A DNA stretch of 64,000 bases from Buttiauxella agrestis ATCC 33320 (GTDB lineage: Bacteria > Pseudomonadota > Gammaproteobacteria > Enterobacterales > Enterobacteriaceae). Made by a program: the position numbers and the translations under genes. Where the stretch lies: the NCBI GenBank assembly GCA_024169445.1, contig JALKFA010000001.1, positions 2,356,001-2,420,000 on the forward strand, written 5' to 3'. Every line of letters begins with the position of its first letter. Position 1 is the stretch's first letter. This document shows, one piece after another, positions 18,765 to 29,132 of the stretch. Below the pieces are notes generated by a model. That model searched no databases. It saw nothing but the letters and a program-made list of their open reading frames with translations, and had not been told where the DNA came from.

Positions 18765-19580
18765 ATGTCCAGATTACTTTCGCGCTGGCAACAGCCAGAC
18801 GAGCAGGGGCGTACGCAACACATTACGCCGCATACGGCAGGCTGGGGATATGTCGGTTTTGACGTTTATCAACTGCGTGAAGGGCAGCGCCTGGAATTGC
18901 CCGCAGTGGATGACGAGCGTTGCCTGGTGTTGGTGGCAGGACGTGCCACCATCGACACGCCTTATGCACGTTTCCCGGAAATTGGTGGCCGTATGAGCCC
19001 GTTTGAGCGGAGTAAACCGTGGGCGGTGTATGTCACAAGCGGCGAAACGGTGCAAGTCGAAGCGCTGACCCAGCTTGAACTGGCGGTATGTTCGGCACCG
19101 GGTAAAGGCACGCACAAAACACGGCTTATCGCGCCGCAAGATATTGCTGCCGAGGCGCGGGGTAAAGGCCATAACCAGCGCTATGTGCATAATATTCTGC
19201 CGGAAGATAAAGCCGCCGACAGCTTGTTGGTTGTCGAGGTGTATACCAATGAAGGCTGCACCAGCTCTTATCCCAGCCATAAGCACGACACGGATAACCC
19301 GCCCAACGAAACCTATCTTGAGGAGACGTATTACCATCGCCTCAACCCGTCGCAGGGTTTCTGTATGCAGCGTGTGTATACCGATGATCGTTCACTGGAC
19401 GAATGCATGGCAGTCTATGACAAAGACGTGGTGAAGGTGCCGAAGGGATATCATCCGGTGGCCACTATGGCGGGTTATGACAGCTATTATTTGAACGTGA
19501 TGGCTGGGCCGGTTCGCAAGTGGATGTTTACCTGGGAGCAGGATCATGCCTGGGTAAATAGCGAGGAATATCAGGGGTAG
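18765..19580 (+). CDS. iolB: 5-deoxy-glucuronate isomerase
   Basis: IolB converts 5-deoxy-glucuronate to 5-dehydro-2-deoxy-gluconate, the substrate of IolC. The 271-residue cupin-fold protein has the His-rich metal site region (SSYPSHKHDTDNPP, about 166-179, and YHPVATMAGYDSYYLNVMAGP near the C-terminus). The start is preceded by AAGGAG. It is the last gene of the iol operon, followed by a strong bidirectional terminator shared with convergent gltL. Confidence 0.93.
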   Translation: MSRLLSRWQQPDEQGRTQHITPHTAGWGYVGFDVYQLREGQRLELPAVDDERCLVLVAGRATIDTPYARFPEIGGRMSPFERSKPWAVYVTSGETVQVEALTQLELAVCSAPGKGTHKTRLIAPQDIAAEARGKGHNQRYVHNILPEDKAADSLLVVEVYTNEGCTSSYPSHKHDTDNPPNETYLEETYYHRLNPSQGFCMQRVYTDDRSLDECMAVYDKDVVKVPKGYHPVATMAGYDSYYLNVMAGPVRKWMFTWEQDHAWVNSEEYQG

Positions 19581-19596
19581 ACGCGGGTTTTAACTG

Positions 19597-19637
19597 AAAA
19601 GGGTGGATGCCATATAGCATCCACCCTTTTTTTAGGC
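19597..19637. terminator. Bidirectional terminator between iolB and gltL
   Basis: A 14-bp stem (AAAAGGGTGGATGC, loop CATATA, GCATCCACCCTTTT) has a T-run on the right and an A-run on the left, so it can stop transcription from both converging operons. Confidence 0.9.
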
Positions 19638-19639
19638 TT

Positions 19640-20365
19640 TTAGTGCAGGATTTTCGCCAGGAAGTCTTTCGCTCGCTCAGACTGCGGATTGTTGAAGAAG
19701 TCTTCTTTATTGGAATCTTCGACAATCTTCCCTTCATCCATAAAGATCACGCGGTTCGCCACTTTACGGGCAAAGCCCATTTCGTGTGTCACCACCATCA
19801 TGGTCATGCCTTCGTTTGCCAGTTCGACCATCACGTCCAGCACTTCGTTGATCATCTCGGGATCAAGCGCGGAAGTTGGTTCGTCAAACAGCATGGCAAC
19901 CGGGTCCATACACAACGCGCGCGCAATCGCCACACGTTGCTGCTGGCCGCCGGAAAGCTGCGCCGGGAACTTATCGGCATGCGCCGTCAGCCCAACGCGC
20001 TCGAGCAACTTAAGCCCTTTTTTACGCGACTCTTCTTTGTTGCGCTTCAGTACTTTCACTTGTGCCAGCGTCAGGTTTTCAATAATCGACAGATGCGGGA
20101 AAAGCTCAAAGTGTTGGAACACCATGCCAACGTGCGAGCGCAATTCAGCCAGATTGGTTTTCTTGTGGTTTACCTGCGTGCCGTTTACCACGATCTCGCC
20201 TTTTTGCACCGGTTCCAGACCGTTGACGGTTTTGATCAGTGTTGATTTACCGGAACCAGACGGCCCACAAACTACCACCACTTCGCCTTTTTTAACGCTC
20301 GTTGAGCAGTCGGTTAGCACCTGAAAGTGACCGTACCATTTAGAAACATTTTTCAGGGAAATCAT
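19640..20365 (-). CDS. gltL: Glutamate/aspartate ABC transporter ATPase
   Basis: GltL energises the GltIJKL importer for glutamate and aspartate. The 241-residue product has Walker [10 protein letters not shown] (near residue 35), signature [15 protein letters not shown] and Walker [16 protein letters not shown]. It overlaps gltK by one base (the A of its ATG is the last base of the gltK TAA). In E. coli rihA lies on its downstream side; here the inositol cluster does. Confidence 0.97.
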   Translation of the reverse strand: MISLKNVSKWYGHFQVLTDCSTSVKKGEVVVVCGPSGSGKSTLIKTVNGLEPVQKGEIVVNGTQVNHKKTNLAELRSHVGMVFQHFELFPHLSIIENLTLAQVKVLKRNKEESRKKGLKLLERVGLTAHADKFPAQLSGGQQQRVAIARALCMDPVAMLFDEPTSALDPEMINEVLDVMVELANEGMTMMVVTHEMGFARKVANRVIFMDEGKIVEDSNKEDFFNNPQSERAKDFLAKILH

Positions 20366-21039
20366 TACACTGTCCTTTTCTTCAAGTAGGTAACCAACAG
20401 CGAAGCACTCAAACTGATGACGAAATACACCAAACCGGCAAACAGAATCATCTCAACCTGGGTTCCGTCGCGCTCGCCAATGGTGGTCGCGGTACGGAAG
20501 AAATCAGCCAGGCTTAATACATATACCAACGACGTATCCTGGAATAAGACGATGCCCTGGGTTAACAGTAACGGCACCATCGCGCGGAAGGCTTGTGGCA
20601 GGATAATCAGTTTCATTGACTGCCAGTGTGTCATCCCGAGCGCCAGCGCGGCATGAGACTGCCCGCGTGAAATGCTCTGAATACCGGCACGAATAATTTC
20701 GGAATAGTAGGCGGCTTCAAACATCGAGAAGGCGACCATCGCCGAAATCAGGCGGATGTCCGTCTGTGGCGAAAGCCCCAACACTTTCTGTAAGAACCCC
20801 GGCACCACCAGATAGAACCACAGCAGCACCATCACCAGCGGGATAGAACGGAAAACGTTGACGTAGGCGCTGGCAAACCAGGCGATTGGCTTGATTGGCG
20901 ACAGGCGCATCACTGCCAGCAAGGTTCCCCACACGATACCGATGACCACCGCAGTGACCGTGATTTTCAGGGTGATAATTAACCCCTGAATCAGGTATGG
21001 CATAGCGGGTAAAATTGAAGTCCAGTCAAAATCGTACAT
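20365..21039 (-). CDS. gltK: Glutamate/aspartate ABC transporter permease GltK
   Basis: This is one of two inner-membrane permeases of the GltIJKL system. The 224-residue product of the HisMQ family has about five hydrophobic segments and the EAA-type loop ([20 protein letters not shown]). It overlaps gltJ and gltL by one base at each end, showing tight translational coupling. Confidence 0.96.
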   Translation of the reverse strand: MYDFDWTSILPAMPYLIQGLIITLKITVTAVVIGIVWGTLLAVMRLSPIKPIAWFASAYVNVFRSIPLVMVLLWFYLVVPGFLQKVLGLSPQTDIRLISAMVAFSMFEAAYYSEIIRAGIQSISRGQSHAALALGMTHWQSMKLIILPQAFRAMVPLLLTQGIVLFQDTSLVYVLSLADFFRTATTIGERDGTQVEMILFAGLVYFVISLSASLLVTYLKKRTV

Positions 21040-21779
21040 TATTTGCCTCCCATGTTGCCAGGCAGGCGAATTTTACGTTCAACCACATACATCACCAGCA
21101 TAATCACGGCGTTAATCAGCACATAAGCGAGTGTGATGGCGGTAAATGATTCGTAGGCGTGAGCAGAGTAGTCGAGCAATTTACCGGCTTGCGCGGCCAT
21201 ATCGACCAGGCCAATGGTTGATGCGATGGCCGAGTTCTTCACCAGGTTCATCATCTCAGAGGTCATTGGCGGCACAATCACGCGGTAGGCATTCGGCAGC
21301 AAAACATAACGATAGGCTTGCGGCAGGGTCAGCCCCATCGCGAGTGCCGCGTTTTTCTGCCCGCGAGGTAGCGATTGAATAGCAGCACGAACTTGTTCGC
21401 AGACACGAGCGGCGGTAAACAGACCGAGGCAAATCATCGACGAGAGGAAGAATTGTATATTCGGGTCAAGCTCAGACTTAAACCACATGCCGAGGTTTTC
21501 GGGCAGTAATTCCGGCACCACTAAGTACCAGGTAAAAAACTGCACGATAAGCGGCACATTACGGAATAACTCGACATACAGTGTGCCCATACCCGAAAGC
21601 CATTTATTCGGGACGGTACGCAAAATACCGAACAGTGAGCCGACAAAGAAAGCGATTATCCATGCGCAGATGGACAAGGCAACGGTGACCTGGAAGCCAT
21701 TCCAGATCCAGCCCAGATAAGTGGTGTTGCCGAACGGGGCGGGCTGTAGAAATATTCCCCAGTTCCAGTCTATAGACAT
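21039..21779 (-). CDS. gltJ: Glutamate/aspartate ABC transporter permease GltJ
   Basis: This is the first permease gene of the GltIJKL importer. The 246-residue HisMQ-family protein has the EAA-type loop ([21 protein letters not shown]). A GGAG site precedes the ATG at 21779. It is separated from gltI by 259 bases that contain the SroC RNA with its terminator and an ERIC remnant, so permease and ATPase expression depends on read-through of that terminator. Confidence 0.96.
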   Translation of the reverse strand: MSIDWNWGIFLQPAPFGNTTYLGWIWNGFQVTVALSICAWIIAFFVGSLFGILRTVPNKWLSGMGTLYVELFRNVPLIVQFFTWYLVVPELLPENLGMWFKSELDPNIQFFLSSMICLGLFTAARVCEQVRAAIQSLPRGQKNAALAMGLTLPQAYRYVLLPNAYRVIVPPMTSEMMNLVKNSAIASTIGLVDMAAQAGKLLDYSAHAYESFTAITLAYVLINAVIMLVMYVVERKIRLPGNMGGK

Positions 21780-21789
21780 AACGTACTCC

Positions 21790-21960
21790 GAGAAAAAATT
21801 GAGGGTAGCACTAGCGCTACCCTCGAAGATTGATGAGAAGCTTGTACCCGTATTTCAGGTCGTTGCCTGAAATTTTGGGTACTTTCACGCCGGATGGGGA
21901 ACGGCCATCCGACGCATAGTCTGTCCGAGCTTCAGTTCGTCAATCGAGAGGGCAAGGTCA
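21790..21960 (-). ncRNA. sroC: SroC small RNA (GcvB sponge) from gltI-gltJ intergenic region
   Basis: In E. coli and Salmonella SroC is cut from the gltIJKL mRNA and binds and destabilises GcvB. The position between gltI and gltJ on the same strand, the conserved segments (a CGTCGGATGG...CCATCCGGCG hairpin and AAGCTTCTCATCAATC) and the terminator ending the transcript support the call. The 3' end at the terminator T-run is firm. The 5' end, set by processing, is approximate. Confidence 0.72.
21792..21824 (-). terminator. Terminator forming the 3' end of SroC, upstream of gltJ
   Basis: Read on the minus strand, GAGGGTAGCGCTAGTGCTACCCTC forms a strong stem followed by AATTTTTTCTC. It attenuates transcription into gltJKL and gives SroC its Hfq-binding U-tail. 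Confidence 0.88.
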
Positions 21961-21976
21961 TCCCGGCCCCTGGTTC

Positions 21977-22036
21977 TATACCCGTCATCCTTCAAGCTGC
22001 AGGGGTGTTGGCTGCAACTCGAATGCTAACGGGTAT
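21977..22036. repeat. ERIC element with large internal deletion (about 60 bp)
   Basis: The left end (TATACCCGTCATCCTTCAAG and on to GTGTTGGCTGC) and right end (AACTCGAATGCTAACGGGTA) of ERIC are joined directly, and the central CCCCAGTCAC/CTCCTGGGG core is missing. It begins two bases after the gltI stop codon in the direction of transcription, just upstream of SroC. Confidence 0.8.
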
Positions 22037-22038
22037 GA

Positions 22039-22950
22039 TTAATTAACTGCTTTATCGTTTGGTGTTTTGAACAAGGCTTTCATGTCGTCAGACAGCGCGA
22101 AGTTCATGTTGATGTTTTTCGGTGGGATTGGGTTCATGAACCACTTATCGAACCATTTAGCTGCTTCACCGGACGTTTGTGTCTGAGCAATGGTGTCATC
22201 CATCAGCTTTTTAAAATCAGCATCGTCTTTACGCAACATACAGCCGTACGCTTCGTGTGATTGCGGAGTGCCAACGATTTCCCAGTTATCCTGTTTCTTC
22301 GCTTTTGCACGCTCACCGGCTAACAGGGCATCATCCATCATAAAGGCGACAGCACGGCCACTTTCCAGGGTGCGGAACGAGTCACCGTGGTCTTTGGCGC
22401 TGATAATGCGCATGTCCATTTTCTTCTCTTCATTCAGCTTGTTAAGCAGAACTTCAGAAGTGGTACCGGAGGTCACAACCACCGCTTTGCCTTTCAGATC
22501 GGCAAAGTCTTTAATCTCGCCGCCTTTCTTAACCAGCAAACGAGTACCTACCACGAAGATAGTGTTGGAGAACGAGGCTTGTTTCTGGCGTTCCAGGTTA
22601 TTGGTGGTTGAACCGCACTCAAAATCGAAAGTCCCGTTTTGCAGCAATGGAATACGGTTCTGAGAGGTAATCGGGATCAACTTAACTTGCAGGTCAGGTT
22701 TGTTGAGTTTTTTCTTTACCGCTTCAACGATGGCATTGGAATAAGCCTGTGAATAGCCGACCACTTTCTGTTGATTATCGTAGTAAGAGAAAGGAACGGA
22801 AGATTCACGGTGACCGACCACAATAACGCCATTAGCGGCAATCTTATCCAGAGTGCTTTGTTGAGCAGCAGGTTTCGCATCTTCAGCGTGCGCGATACCC
22901 GCGCCTAAACCCATAACCAGCAAAGCTGAGGCTAGTTTACGTAATTGCAT
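22039..22950 (-). CDS. gltI: Glutamate/aspartate periplasmic binding protein
   Basis: GltI captures glutamate and aspartate in the periplasm and delivers them to GltJK. The 303-residue product has a 22-residue signal peptide ending GIAHA and the SBP_bac_3 fold, with TFDFECGSTTNN and FVVGTRLLVKK close to the E. coli protein. The ATG at 22950 follows AAGGAG by seven bases; an in-frame ATG 33 bases earlier is rejected because it spoils the signal peptide. A GcvB-type target lies in the leader. Confidence 0.97.
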   Translation of the reverse strand: MQLRKLASALLVMGLGAGIAHAEDAKPAAQQSTLDKIAANGVIVVGHRESSVPFSYYDNQQKVVGYSQAYSNAIVEAVKKKLNKPDLQVKLIPITSQNRIPLLQNGTFDFECGSTTNNLERQKQASFSNTIFVVGTRLLVKKGGEIKDFADLKGKAVVVTSGTTSEVLLNKLNEEKKMDMRIISAKDHGDSFRTLESGRAVAFMMDDALLAGERAKAKKQDNWEIVGTPQSHEAYGCMLRKDDADFKKLMDDTIAQTQTSGEAAKWFDKWFMNPIPPKNINMNFALSDDMKALFKTPNDKAVN

Positions 22951-22994
22951 GACCAACTCCTTTGTCCTAATGCCACAGGGCATTGATACCTGAT

Positions 22995-23023
22995 GTGAAT
23001 GTTATTTTGTTGTTGTGTGTTAC
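22995..23023 (-). promoter_or_regulatory. C/A-rich GcvB sRNA target in gltI leader
   Basis: On the minus strand the leader reads AACACACAACAACAAAATAA, followed shortly by CATTCACATC. It lies about 45-73 bases before the gltI ATG. GcvB represses gltI in E. coli and Salmonella through its G/U-rich R1 region, and a ten-base CACAACAACA run here is complementary to R1 as I remember it. Confidence 0.65.
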
Positions 23024-23273
23024 TAAAACAGGGTGAAACTTGTTCTTTTGTTAACATTTAACATAGCTTGATGTAAAGAATTTGCTATCCAGATGTTTAT
23101 TTTTGCGAAGTGCGCCGCACCGTTTAAAGGCAAAAATATCTCCTTGCACTACTTTAGTGCTCGTAATGTCATTGTTTGGTGCAGCTCAATGCTTCCTGCT
23201 ACCCATAGGGTTTGGTTTCAGCATTTTGTTTGTTTCTAATGAGTAAATATTTGCAAAGGTTGTGCCAGAAATA

Positions 23274-23302
23274 AAAAAGGCCAGCAGTAGCTGGCCATTT
23301 TT
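23274..23302. terminator. Bidirectional terminator downstream of lnt
   Basis: GGCCAGC-AGTA-GCTGGCC (23280-23297) is flanked by AAAAAA on the left and ATTTTT on the right. Read leftward it ends the ybeZ-ybeY-corC-lnt transcript. The roughly 250 bases between it and the gltI leader hold the gltI promoter region, and I see no gene there. Confidence 0.85.
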
Positions 23303-23316
23303 AGGATGATGCGGGG

Positions 23317-24858
23317 TTAAAACTTGCGGCGAGAACGAAGAGCCAGCAGAACCGAGGCAAAGCCAAATATCAATGTCAGCCCCCACAGCGGCCAGTCACC
23401 GAAGCGCGCATACGGCGTAATACCGCGCGTTGGCGTGACCTTCGCTTCCAGCACTTCGCGCGTAAACTGCGGTATGACTGCATCGACATCGCCATCAGCA
23501 TTCACCACGGCAGTGATGCCGTTGTTAGTGCTGCGCAGCAGTGGACGACCCAATTCCAGCGAGCGCATGCGTGCCATCTGGAAATGCTGCCACGGACCAA
23601 TCGATTTACCGAACCACGCATCGTTGGAAATGGTCAGCAGGAAGTCTGTGTCCGGACGGAAGTTATCACGCACTTGTTCGCCAAGGATGATTTCATAACA
23701 GATAGCAGGCGTGAGCTTGATACCGTTGGCTGCAAGTTGTGGCTGTAAATACGGGCCACGGCTAAATGATGACATCGGCAAATCAAAGAACGGGGCCAGC
23801 GGGCGCAGAATGGATTCCAGCGGCACAAACTCACCAAACGGTACCAGGTGGTTTTTGTTGTACCGATCGGCGCTGTTGTAGCTGTACTGGTTACCTTCAC
23901 CCAGCGTGATAATGGTGTTGTAGGTGTCGTAGCGGTTTTGTTTATTCAAACGCGCGTCAACAATACCGGTAATCAGCGAGCTGTGTTTAGAGCGCAGCAG
24001 GTCGTCCATCATCGTCAGGAATTGCTGCTGGTTTATCTCCAGATCCGGGATTGCCGATTCAGGCCAGATAATCAGCTGGGATTTACCCATCTGCGGCTGT
24101 GTTTTATCGAGGTAAATCTTCAGCGTATTCAGCAACTGGTTTTCATCCCATTTCAGGGATTGTGGAATATCGCCCTGAACCATCGCGACATCGACGGTGC
24201 GTTCAGGCTGCGGTTGATACCACTGAATCGAACGTAATGGCCACGGTAGCAGCAACAACGCAGCGGCAATGACCGCAGGACGCCAGTTGCGTTCATGCAG
24301 TGCATAAACCAACAAGCCGCTGATAACCATCAGCAGGAAGGTGATGCTTTCGACGCCAAGAATTGGCGCAATGCCTTTTAGCGGACCATCAATCTGGCTA
24401 TAACCAAATTGCAGCCACGGGAAACCGGTTAATACCCAGCCGCGCAGGAATTCAGTGAGTTGCCATAGCATGGGTGCTGCAATAGCCACACGCCACCACG
24501 TCGTTTTCGGGCAGAGTTTACTGAGGAAACCGCCAAATAAGCCGGTATATAACGACAAGTAAGCGGCAAGCAAAACCACCAAAAAGATATTCACCGGGCC
24601 AGGCATACCACCAAATTGCGCGATACTGACATACACCCAGTTTATGCCTGAGCCAAATAGCCCCAGCCCCCAGAAGAAACCAATCCAGGCGCTTTGAATA
24701 GGACGGCGATTGAGAGTCAGCCCCTGAAGCCCAGCCAAAGAAAGAATGGCGGCAGGCCAGAAATCGTAAGGGGAGAAAGCCAGCGTTCCGCAGGCACCAA
24801 AAAGCAGCGCCAGCAATAGACGAACGCGCTGGCGTCGAAGGAGTAGGGCTATAGCCAT
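23317..24858 (-). CDS. lnt: Apolipoprotein N-acyltransferase
   Basis: Lnt adds the third acyl chain to the N-terminal Cys of lipoproteins in the inner membrane. The 513-residue product has an N-terminal membrane part (about six helices, to residue 200), a periplasmic nitrilase domain with the triad segments WPESAI (Glu), [10 protein letters not shown] (Lys) and AICYEII (Cys), and a last membrane helix. The ATG at 24858 gives the [21 protein letters not shown] start matching relatives; an upstream in-frame ATG would overlap corC by 47 bases. It lies 7 bases after corC. Confidence 0.96.
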   Translation of the reverse strand: MAIALLLRRQRVRLLLALLFGACGTLAFSPYDFWPAAILSLAGLQGLTLNRRPIQSAWIGFFWGLGLFGSGINWVYVSIAQFGGMPGPVNIFLVVLLAAYLSLYTGLFGGFLSKLCPKTTWWRVAIAAPMLWQLTEFLRGWVLTGFPWLQFGYSQIDGPLKGIAPILGVESITFLLMVISGLLVYALHERNWRPAVIAAALLLLPWPLRSIQWYQPQPERTVDVAMVQGDIPQSLKWDENQLLNTLKIYLDKTQPQMGKSQLIIWPESAIPDLEINQQQFLTMMDDLLRSKHSSLITGIVDARLNKQNRYDTYNTIITLGEGNQYSYNSADRYNKNHLVPFGEFVPLESILRPLAPFFDLPMSSFSRGPYLQPQLAANGIKLTPAICYEIILGEQVRDNFRPDTDFLLTISNDAWFGKSIGPWQHFQMARMRSLELGRPLLRSTNNGITAVVNADGDVDAVIPQFTREVLEAKVTPTRGITPYARFGDWPLWGLTLIFGFASVLLALRSRRKF

Positions 24859-24865
24859 CTTTAAA

Positions 24866-25744
24866 TTAATCTTCCAGTTTCGGTTGTGGCGAGTCGTCCG
24901 GAATTCTGACATGAACCTGAATCACACGGCGGCTATCTGCCATCGCGACTTTAAACTGATAACCATCAATTTCAATGGTTTCGCCACGGGCAGGTAAGTG
25001 GCCAAAGGCCTGCATCACTAATCCACCAATGGTATCCACTTCGTCATCATTGAAATGGGTAGCGAAGGTGTCGTTGAAATCTTCGATTGAGGCCAAAGCA
25101 CGGATCGTCCATGTATGGCGGCTTAGCTGGCGGAAATCGCTATCTTCTTCGTCGTCGTACTCATCTTCAATTTCCCCGACAATCAGTTCGAGAATATCTT
25201 CGATAGTCACAAGGCCGGAAACCCCGCCAAACTCATCAATCACAATCGCCATGTGGTAGCGCTGCTGACGAAACTCTTTCAGCATGCGGTCAACACGCTT
25301 ACTTTCTGGCACAACAACGGCCTGACGTAACACTTTTTCCATGCTAAATGGCTCAGTATCGCTGCGCATAAACGGCAGCAGATCTTTGGCCATCAGAATC
25401 CCTTCGATATGATCTTTGTCTTCACTGATCACCGGGAAGCGGGAGTGTGCTGATTCGATGATCACATCGAGGCATTCGTCCAGCGTCTGGTTGTGTTTGA
25501 GCGTTACCATTTGCGAGCGAGGGATCATGATGTCGCGGACGCGTTGGTCGGCGATGTCCATCACTCCTTCGAGCATGTCGCGGGTATCCTGATCGATCAG
25601 ATCATTTTGCTCAGAATCACGGATGAGTGTCAGCAGATCGTCACGGTTTTTAGGTTCACCGTGGAATAGCTGGTTGAGAATCAGGGAAAAGAATCCCTTC
25701 TTACTGGCAGGCGTGTCACTGTTTTGTGAGTTGTCGTCGCTCAT
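24866..25744 (-). CDS. corC: CBS-domain protein CorC (magnesium/cobalt efflux-related)
   Basis: CorC (YbeX) is a cytosolic protein linked genetically to CorA-dependent cobalt/magnesium efflux and to ribosome quality. The 292-residue product has two CBS domains (about 70-190, including [12 protein letters not shown] and [19 protein letters not shown]) and a C-terminal CorC_HlyC domain (about 205-280), joined by an acidic segment ([12 protein letters not shown]). It is co-transcribed with ybeZ, ybeY and lnt. Confidence 0.95.
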   Translation of the reverse strand: MSDDNSQNSDTPASKKGFFSLILNQLFHGEPKNRDDLLTLIRDSEQNDLIDQDTRDMLEGVMDIADQRVRDIMIPRSQMVTLKHNQTLDECLDVIIESAHSRFPVISEDKDHIEGILMAKDLLPFMRSDTEPFSMEKVLRQAVVVPESKRVDRMLKEFRQQRYHMAIVIDEFGGVSGLVTIEDILELIVGEIEDEYDDEEDSDFRQLSRHTWTIRALASIEDFNDTFATHFNDDEVDTIGGLVMQAFGHLPARGETIEIDGYQFKVAMADSRRVIQVHVRIPDDSPQPKLED

Positions 25745-25843
25745 GGCGTTTGGTTTGAGGCCTCTCGATAATGAATTGATAACAGGCAGTTTAATCGTGC
25801 ACTGCCTGCGGTTCTGCGCTTAGAAGGGTTAACCCTACAGAGA

Positions 25844-26311
25844 CTATTCTTTCTCGGCAATGTACGGATCAGCATACCCAAGAGCAAGCATTATCTCTGT
25901 TTCCAGGGATTCCATCTCTTCGGCTTCCTCATCTTCAATATGATCATAGCCAAGCAGATGCAAACTACCGTGGATGACCATATGTGCCCAATGTGCATCC
26001 AGCGGTTTTTGCTGCTCTTTTGCTTCCTGTTCCACCACCTGACGGCAAATAATCAGGTCGCCCAGTAACGGAAGTTCAATTCCTGGCGGGGCTTCAAACG
26101 GGAACGAAAGCACGTTGGTGGATTTATCTTTCCCACGGTAAGTGAGGTTCAGATCGTGGCTCTCTGCATCATCCACCAGGCGAATCGTAACTTCTGATTC
26201 TTCCTGAAACTGTGGAATGACCGCATCAAGCCAGGTCTGAAATTGTTCTTCCGTTGGCAGGCCGCTTGCGTCTTCACACGCGACCTGTAAATCCAGTATT
26301 ACCTGACTCAT
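25844..26311 (-). CDS. ybeY: Endoribonuclease YbeY (rRNA maturation factor)
   Basis: YbeY is a zinc metallo-RNase needed for 16S rRNA 3'-end maturation and 70S ribosome quality control. The 155-residue product carries the zinc-binding [11 protein letters not shown] motif (about residues 114-124), with two of its three His as ligands plus the last His. It overlaps ybeZ by four bases (ATGA), as in E. coli. Confidence 0.96.
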   Translation of the reverse strand: MSQVILDLQVACEDASGLPTEEQFQTWLDAVIPQFQEESEVTIRLVDDAESHDLNLTYRGKDKSTNVLSFPFEAPPGIELPLLGDLIICRQVVEQEAKEQQKPLDAHWAHMVIHGSLHLLGYDHIEDEEAEEMESLETEIMLALGYADPYIAEKE

Positions 26312-27369
26312 TTACTCTCCTGAGCGGCAGCATTGATTGCCATCGCTTCTCGCTTGCGCTCTGCTGCGAGTTCATCTTTACGAACCTGTTCGGCGTTTTC
26401 CCACGCTTCATAGGCATTCACAATGCGTGCCACCACCGGGTGGCGTACTACGTCTTCGCTGTTAAGGAAGTTAAAACTGATTTCATCGACTTCGGCCAGC
26501 ACCTCAATAGCGTGGCGCAGGCCAGATTTCAGATTTTTTGGCAAATCGATTTGGGTGACATCACCAGTAATTACTGCTTTGGAGTTGAAGCCAATGCGCG
26601 TCAGGAACATCTTCATCTGTTCGATGGTGGTGTTCTGGCTTTCATCAAGAATGATGAAAGCATCGTTTAATGTACGCCCACGCATGTAGGCCAATGGTGC
26701 GACTTCAATAACATTGCGCTCCATTAGCTTTTCAACGCGCTCAAAACCGAGCATCTCAAACAGGGCGTCGTAAAGCGGACGCAAGTAAGGGTCGACTTTT
26801 TGGCTTAAATCTCCAGGCAGGAAGCCCAGTTTTTCACCGGCTTCGACGGCTGGGCGCGTCAGCAGAATACGACGGATATCTTGACGTTCCAGCGCATCCA
26901 CTGCCGCAGCAACTGCGAGGTACGTTTTACCGGTACCAGCAGGGCCGACGCCAAAGGTGATGTCATGGTCGAGAATATTGGCGATGTATTGCGCCTGATT
27001 TGGCGTGCGTGGCTTGATAACGCCACGTTTGGTCTTGATATTGACCGCTTTGCCGTACTCAGGAACACTTTCGGCAGACTGTTCCAGGACGCGAATTTCT
27101 TTGATGGCGAGATGGATTTTTTCAGGGGTTATATCCTGAGTCTCGCCGCGCATCGGTGCGGTATCAACGTACAGATTGCGCAGAATATCTGCCGCGGCGT
27201 TTACTAAAATCGGGCGACCCGTGAGCTTGAAGTGATAGTCGCGACGGTTGATTTCGATCCCCAGCCGACGTTCAAGCTGCTTGATGTTGTCATCAAATGG
27301 GCCACACAGGCTTAGCAGACGCGCATTGTCTGCGGGTTCTAGCGTAATTTCACGTGTTTCGATATTCAA
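26308..27369 (-). CDS. ybeZ: PhoH-like ATPase YbeZ
   Basis: YbeZ is a PhoH-family NTPase/RNA helicase-like protein that interacts with YbeY. The 353-residue product has Walker A GPAGTGKT (about residue 133) and the DESQNT Walker B region. I chose a TTG start at 27369, because GAGG lies six bases upstream and the protein then begins (M)[11 protein letters not shown] like the E. coli one. A GTG at 27387 lacks a ribosome site. Its C-terminal tail is charged and variable. Confidence 0.93.
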   Translation of the reverse strand: MNIETREITLEPADNARLLSLCGPFDDNIKQLERRLGIEINRRDYHFKLTGRPILVNAAADILRNLYVDTAPMRGETQDITPEKIHLAIKEIRVLEQSAESVPEYGKAVNIKTKRGVIKPRTPNQAQYIANILDHDITFGVGPAGTGKTYLAVAAAVDALERQDIRRILLTRPAVEAGEKLGFLPGDLSQKVDPYLRPLYDALFEMLGFERVEKLMERNVIEVAPLAYMRGRTLNDAFIILDESQNTTIEQMKMFLTRIGFNSKAVITGDVTQIDLPKNLKSGLRHAIEVLAEVDEISFNFLNSEDVVRHPVVARIVNAYEAWENAEQVRKDELAAERKREAMAINAAAQESK

Positions 27370-27520
27370 ACTTATCCTCGGGGTCACTCTGGGCCAGTTG
27401 AAGGAGTTGCTGCATTAACGCAGGCCATAAAAAGATTATTTACGGCGAGTGAAGATGGTGCAAGCCTGGTTTTTGATATTTGGGTGGCTGATTCAGAATG
27501 CAAGTGCAAATACTGAAAAT

Positions 27521-27555
27521 GCCCGTCGGTTCACGGCGTTAGTGAACCGACGGGC
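27521..27555. terminator. Long stem-loop downstream of miaB
   Basis: A perfect 14-bp stem (GCCCGTCGGTTCAC, 7-base loop, GTGAACCGACGGGC) lies 14 bases after the miaB stop. The tail is only moderately T-rich (ATTTTCAG read leftward), so termination may be partial, with read-through into ybeZ. Confidence 0.65.
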
Positions 27556-27569
27556 AAAGCAGGGAGGAA

Positions 27570-28997
27570 TTAAGGCTGATAAATTCCAACGCCGATTTCA
27601 TTTTCTTTACGAGTGCGGGCAATAACTGACTCCGGAGACTCGGCAATACGCAGGCCCATCTGGTCTTCGGTGCGCACGACTTTTCCGCGCAGTGAGTTGT
27701 TAGTAGCCACTTCAGTAATTTCGACATCGACAAATTTACCGACCATGTCCGGGGTGCCCGCAAAGTTGACGCCACGGTTGTGTTCGGAACGACCGGTCAG
27801 CTCCATAATGTTTCTGCGTGACGTGCCTTCAACCAGAATGCGTTGTGTGGTGCCAACCATTTTCCGGCTCAACTCCATTGCTTGCTGGTTGATGCGGTCT
27901 TGCAGAATATACAGACGCTGTTTTTTCTCTTCTTCTGGCACGTCGTCAACCATATCGGCGGCGGGGGTGCCAGGGCGTGAGGAGAAGATGAAGCTGTAGC
28001 TGACGTCAAAATTCACATCGGCAATCACTTTCATGGTTTGCTCGAAGTCCTGCTGGGTTTCACCAGGGAAGCCAACGATAAAGTCAGAGCTAATCTGGAT
28101 ATCTGGACGGGCTGCGCGCAGCTTGCGAATCGTCGATTTGTATTCAAGAGCGGTATGGGTACGACCCATCAGGTTCAACACACGGTCTGAACCACTTTGA
28201 ATCGGCAGATGCAGGAAACTCACCAGCTCAGGCGTATCGCGATAAACCTCGATGATATCGTCGGTGAATTCAATCGGGTGGCTGGTGGTAAAACGAATAC
28301 GGTCAATACCGTCAATTGCCGCCACCAGGCGCAGCAGTTCAGCGAATGAACAGATACCGCCATCGAAAGTCGGCCCGCGGTAAGCATTCACGTTTTGGCC
28401 AAGCAGATTCACTTCACGCACGCCTTGCGCTGCGAGCTGTGCGATTTCAAACAGCACATCATCACACGGGCGGTTCACTTCCTCACCGCGGGTATAAGGC
28501 ACCACGCAGTAAGTACAATACTTGTTACAGCCTTCCATAATAGAAACGAAAGCGGTCGGGCCATCGGCTTTTGGCTCTGGCAGACGGTCAAACTTTTCGA
28601 TTTCCGGGAAACTGACGTCAACGATTGGGCTACGGTTACCACTAACTTTGTTGATCATTTCCGGTAAGCGATGCAGGGTTTGCGGCCCGAAAACGATATC
28701 AACATAGTGCGCGCGACTGCGGATCAGCTTGCCTTCCTGGGAAGCAACGCAGCCGCCAACGCCGATAATGATATCGGGATTTTTGCGCTTTAAGAGTTTC
28801 CAACGGCCAAGCAGATGGAATACTTTTTCCTGGGCCTTTTCACGGATAGAGCAGGTATTGAGCAGCAATACGTCCGCTTCTTTTGGGTTATCCGTGAGGA
28901 TATAGCCATGCGTGCTGTTCAGCAGATCGGCCATCTTCGATGAATCGTATTCGTTCATCTGACAGCCCCAGGTTTTGATATGGAGTTTTTTTGTCAT
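27570..28997 (-). CDS. miaB: tRNA-2-methylthio-N6-dimethylallyladenosine synthase
   Basis: MiaB adds the methylthio group to i6A37 in tRNAs that read UNN codons. The 475-residue product is a radical-SAM methylthiotransferase. An N-terminal UPF0004 domain holds three Cys (WGCQMN, NTCSIR, GCVAS) for one iron-sulfur cluster. The radical-SAM CNKYCTYC motif is near residue 157, and a C-terminal TRAM domain follows. Start ATG at 28997. Confidence 0.97.
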   Translation of the reverse strand: MTKKLHIKTWGCQMNEYDSSKMADLLNSTHGYILTDNPKEADVLLLNTCSIREKAQEKVFHLLGRWKLLKRKNPDIIIGVGGCVASQEGKLIRSRAHYVDIVFGPQTLHRLPEMINKVSGNRSPIVDVSFPEIEKFDRLPEPKADGPTAFVSIMEGCNKYCTYCVVPYTRGEEVNRPCDDVLFEIAQLAAQGVREVNLLGQNVNAYRGPTFDGGICSFAELLRLVAAIDGIDRIRFTTSHPIEFTDDIIEVYRDTPELVSFLHLPIQSGSDRVLNLMGRTHTALEYKSTIRKLRAARPDIQISSDFIVGFPGETQQDFEQTMKVIADVNFDVSYSFIFSSRPGTPAADMVDDVPEEEKKQRLYILQDRINQQAMELSRKMVGTTQRILVEGTSRRNIMELTGRSEHNRGVNFAGTPDMVGKFVDVEITEVATNNSLRGKVVRTEDQMGLRIAESPESVIARTRKENEIGVGIYQP

Positions 28998-29132
28998 CGA
29001 CTTGCCATTGCTCAGTTAAAGCCAGGAATTCAGGCCGCGTATTGTAATGCTTTGGCCTTGATGTGACCAGCCTACGAAACCGGCGTAAAAATCCGGTAGA
29101 ATCAGGATAGACAATTTAAGGACAAAATCATC

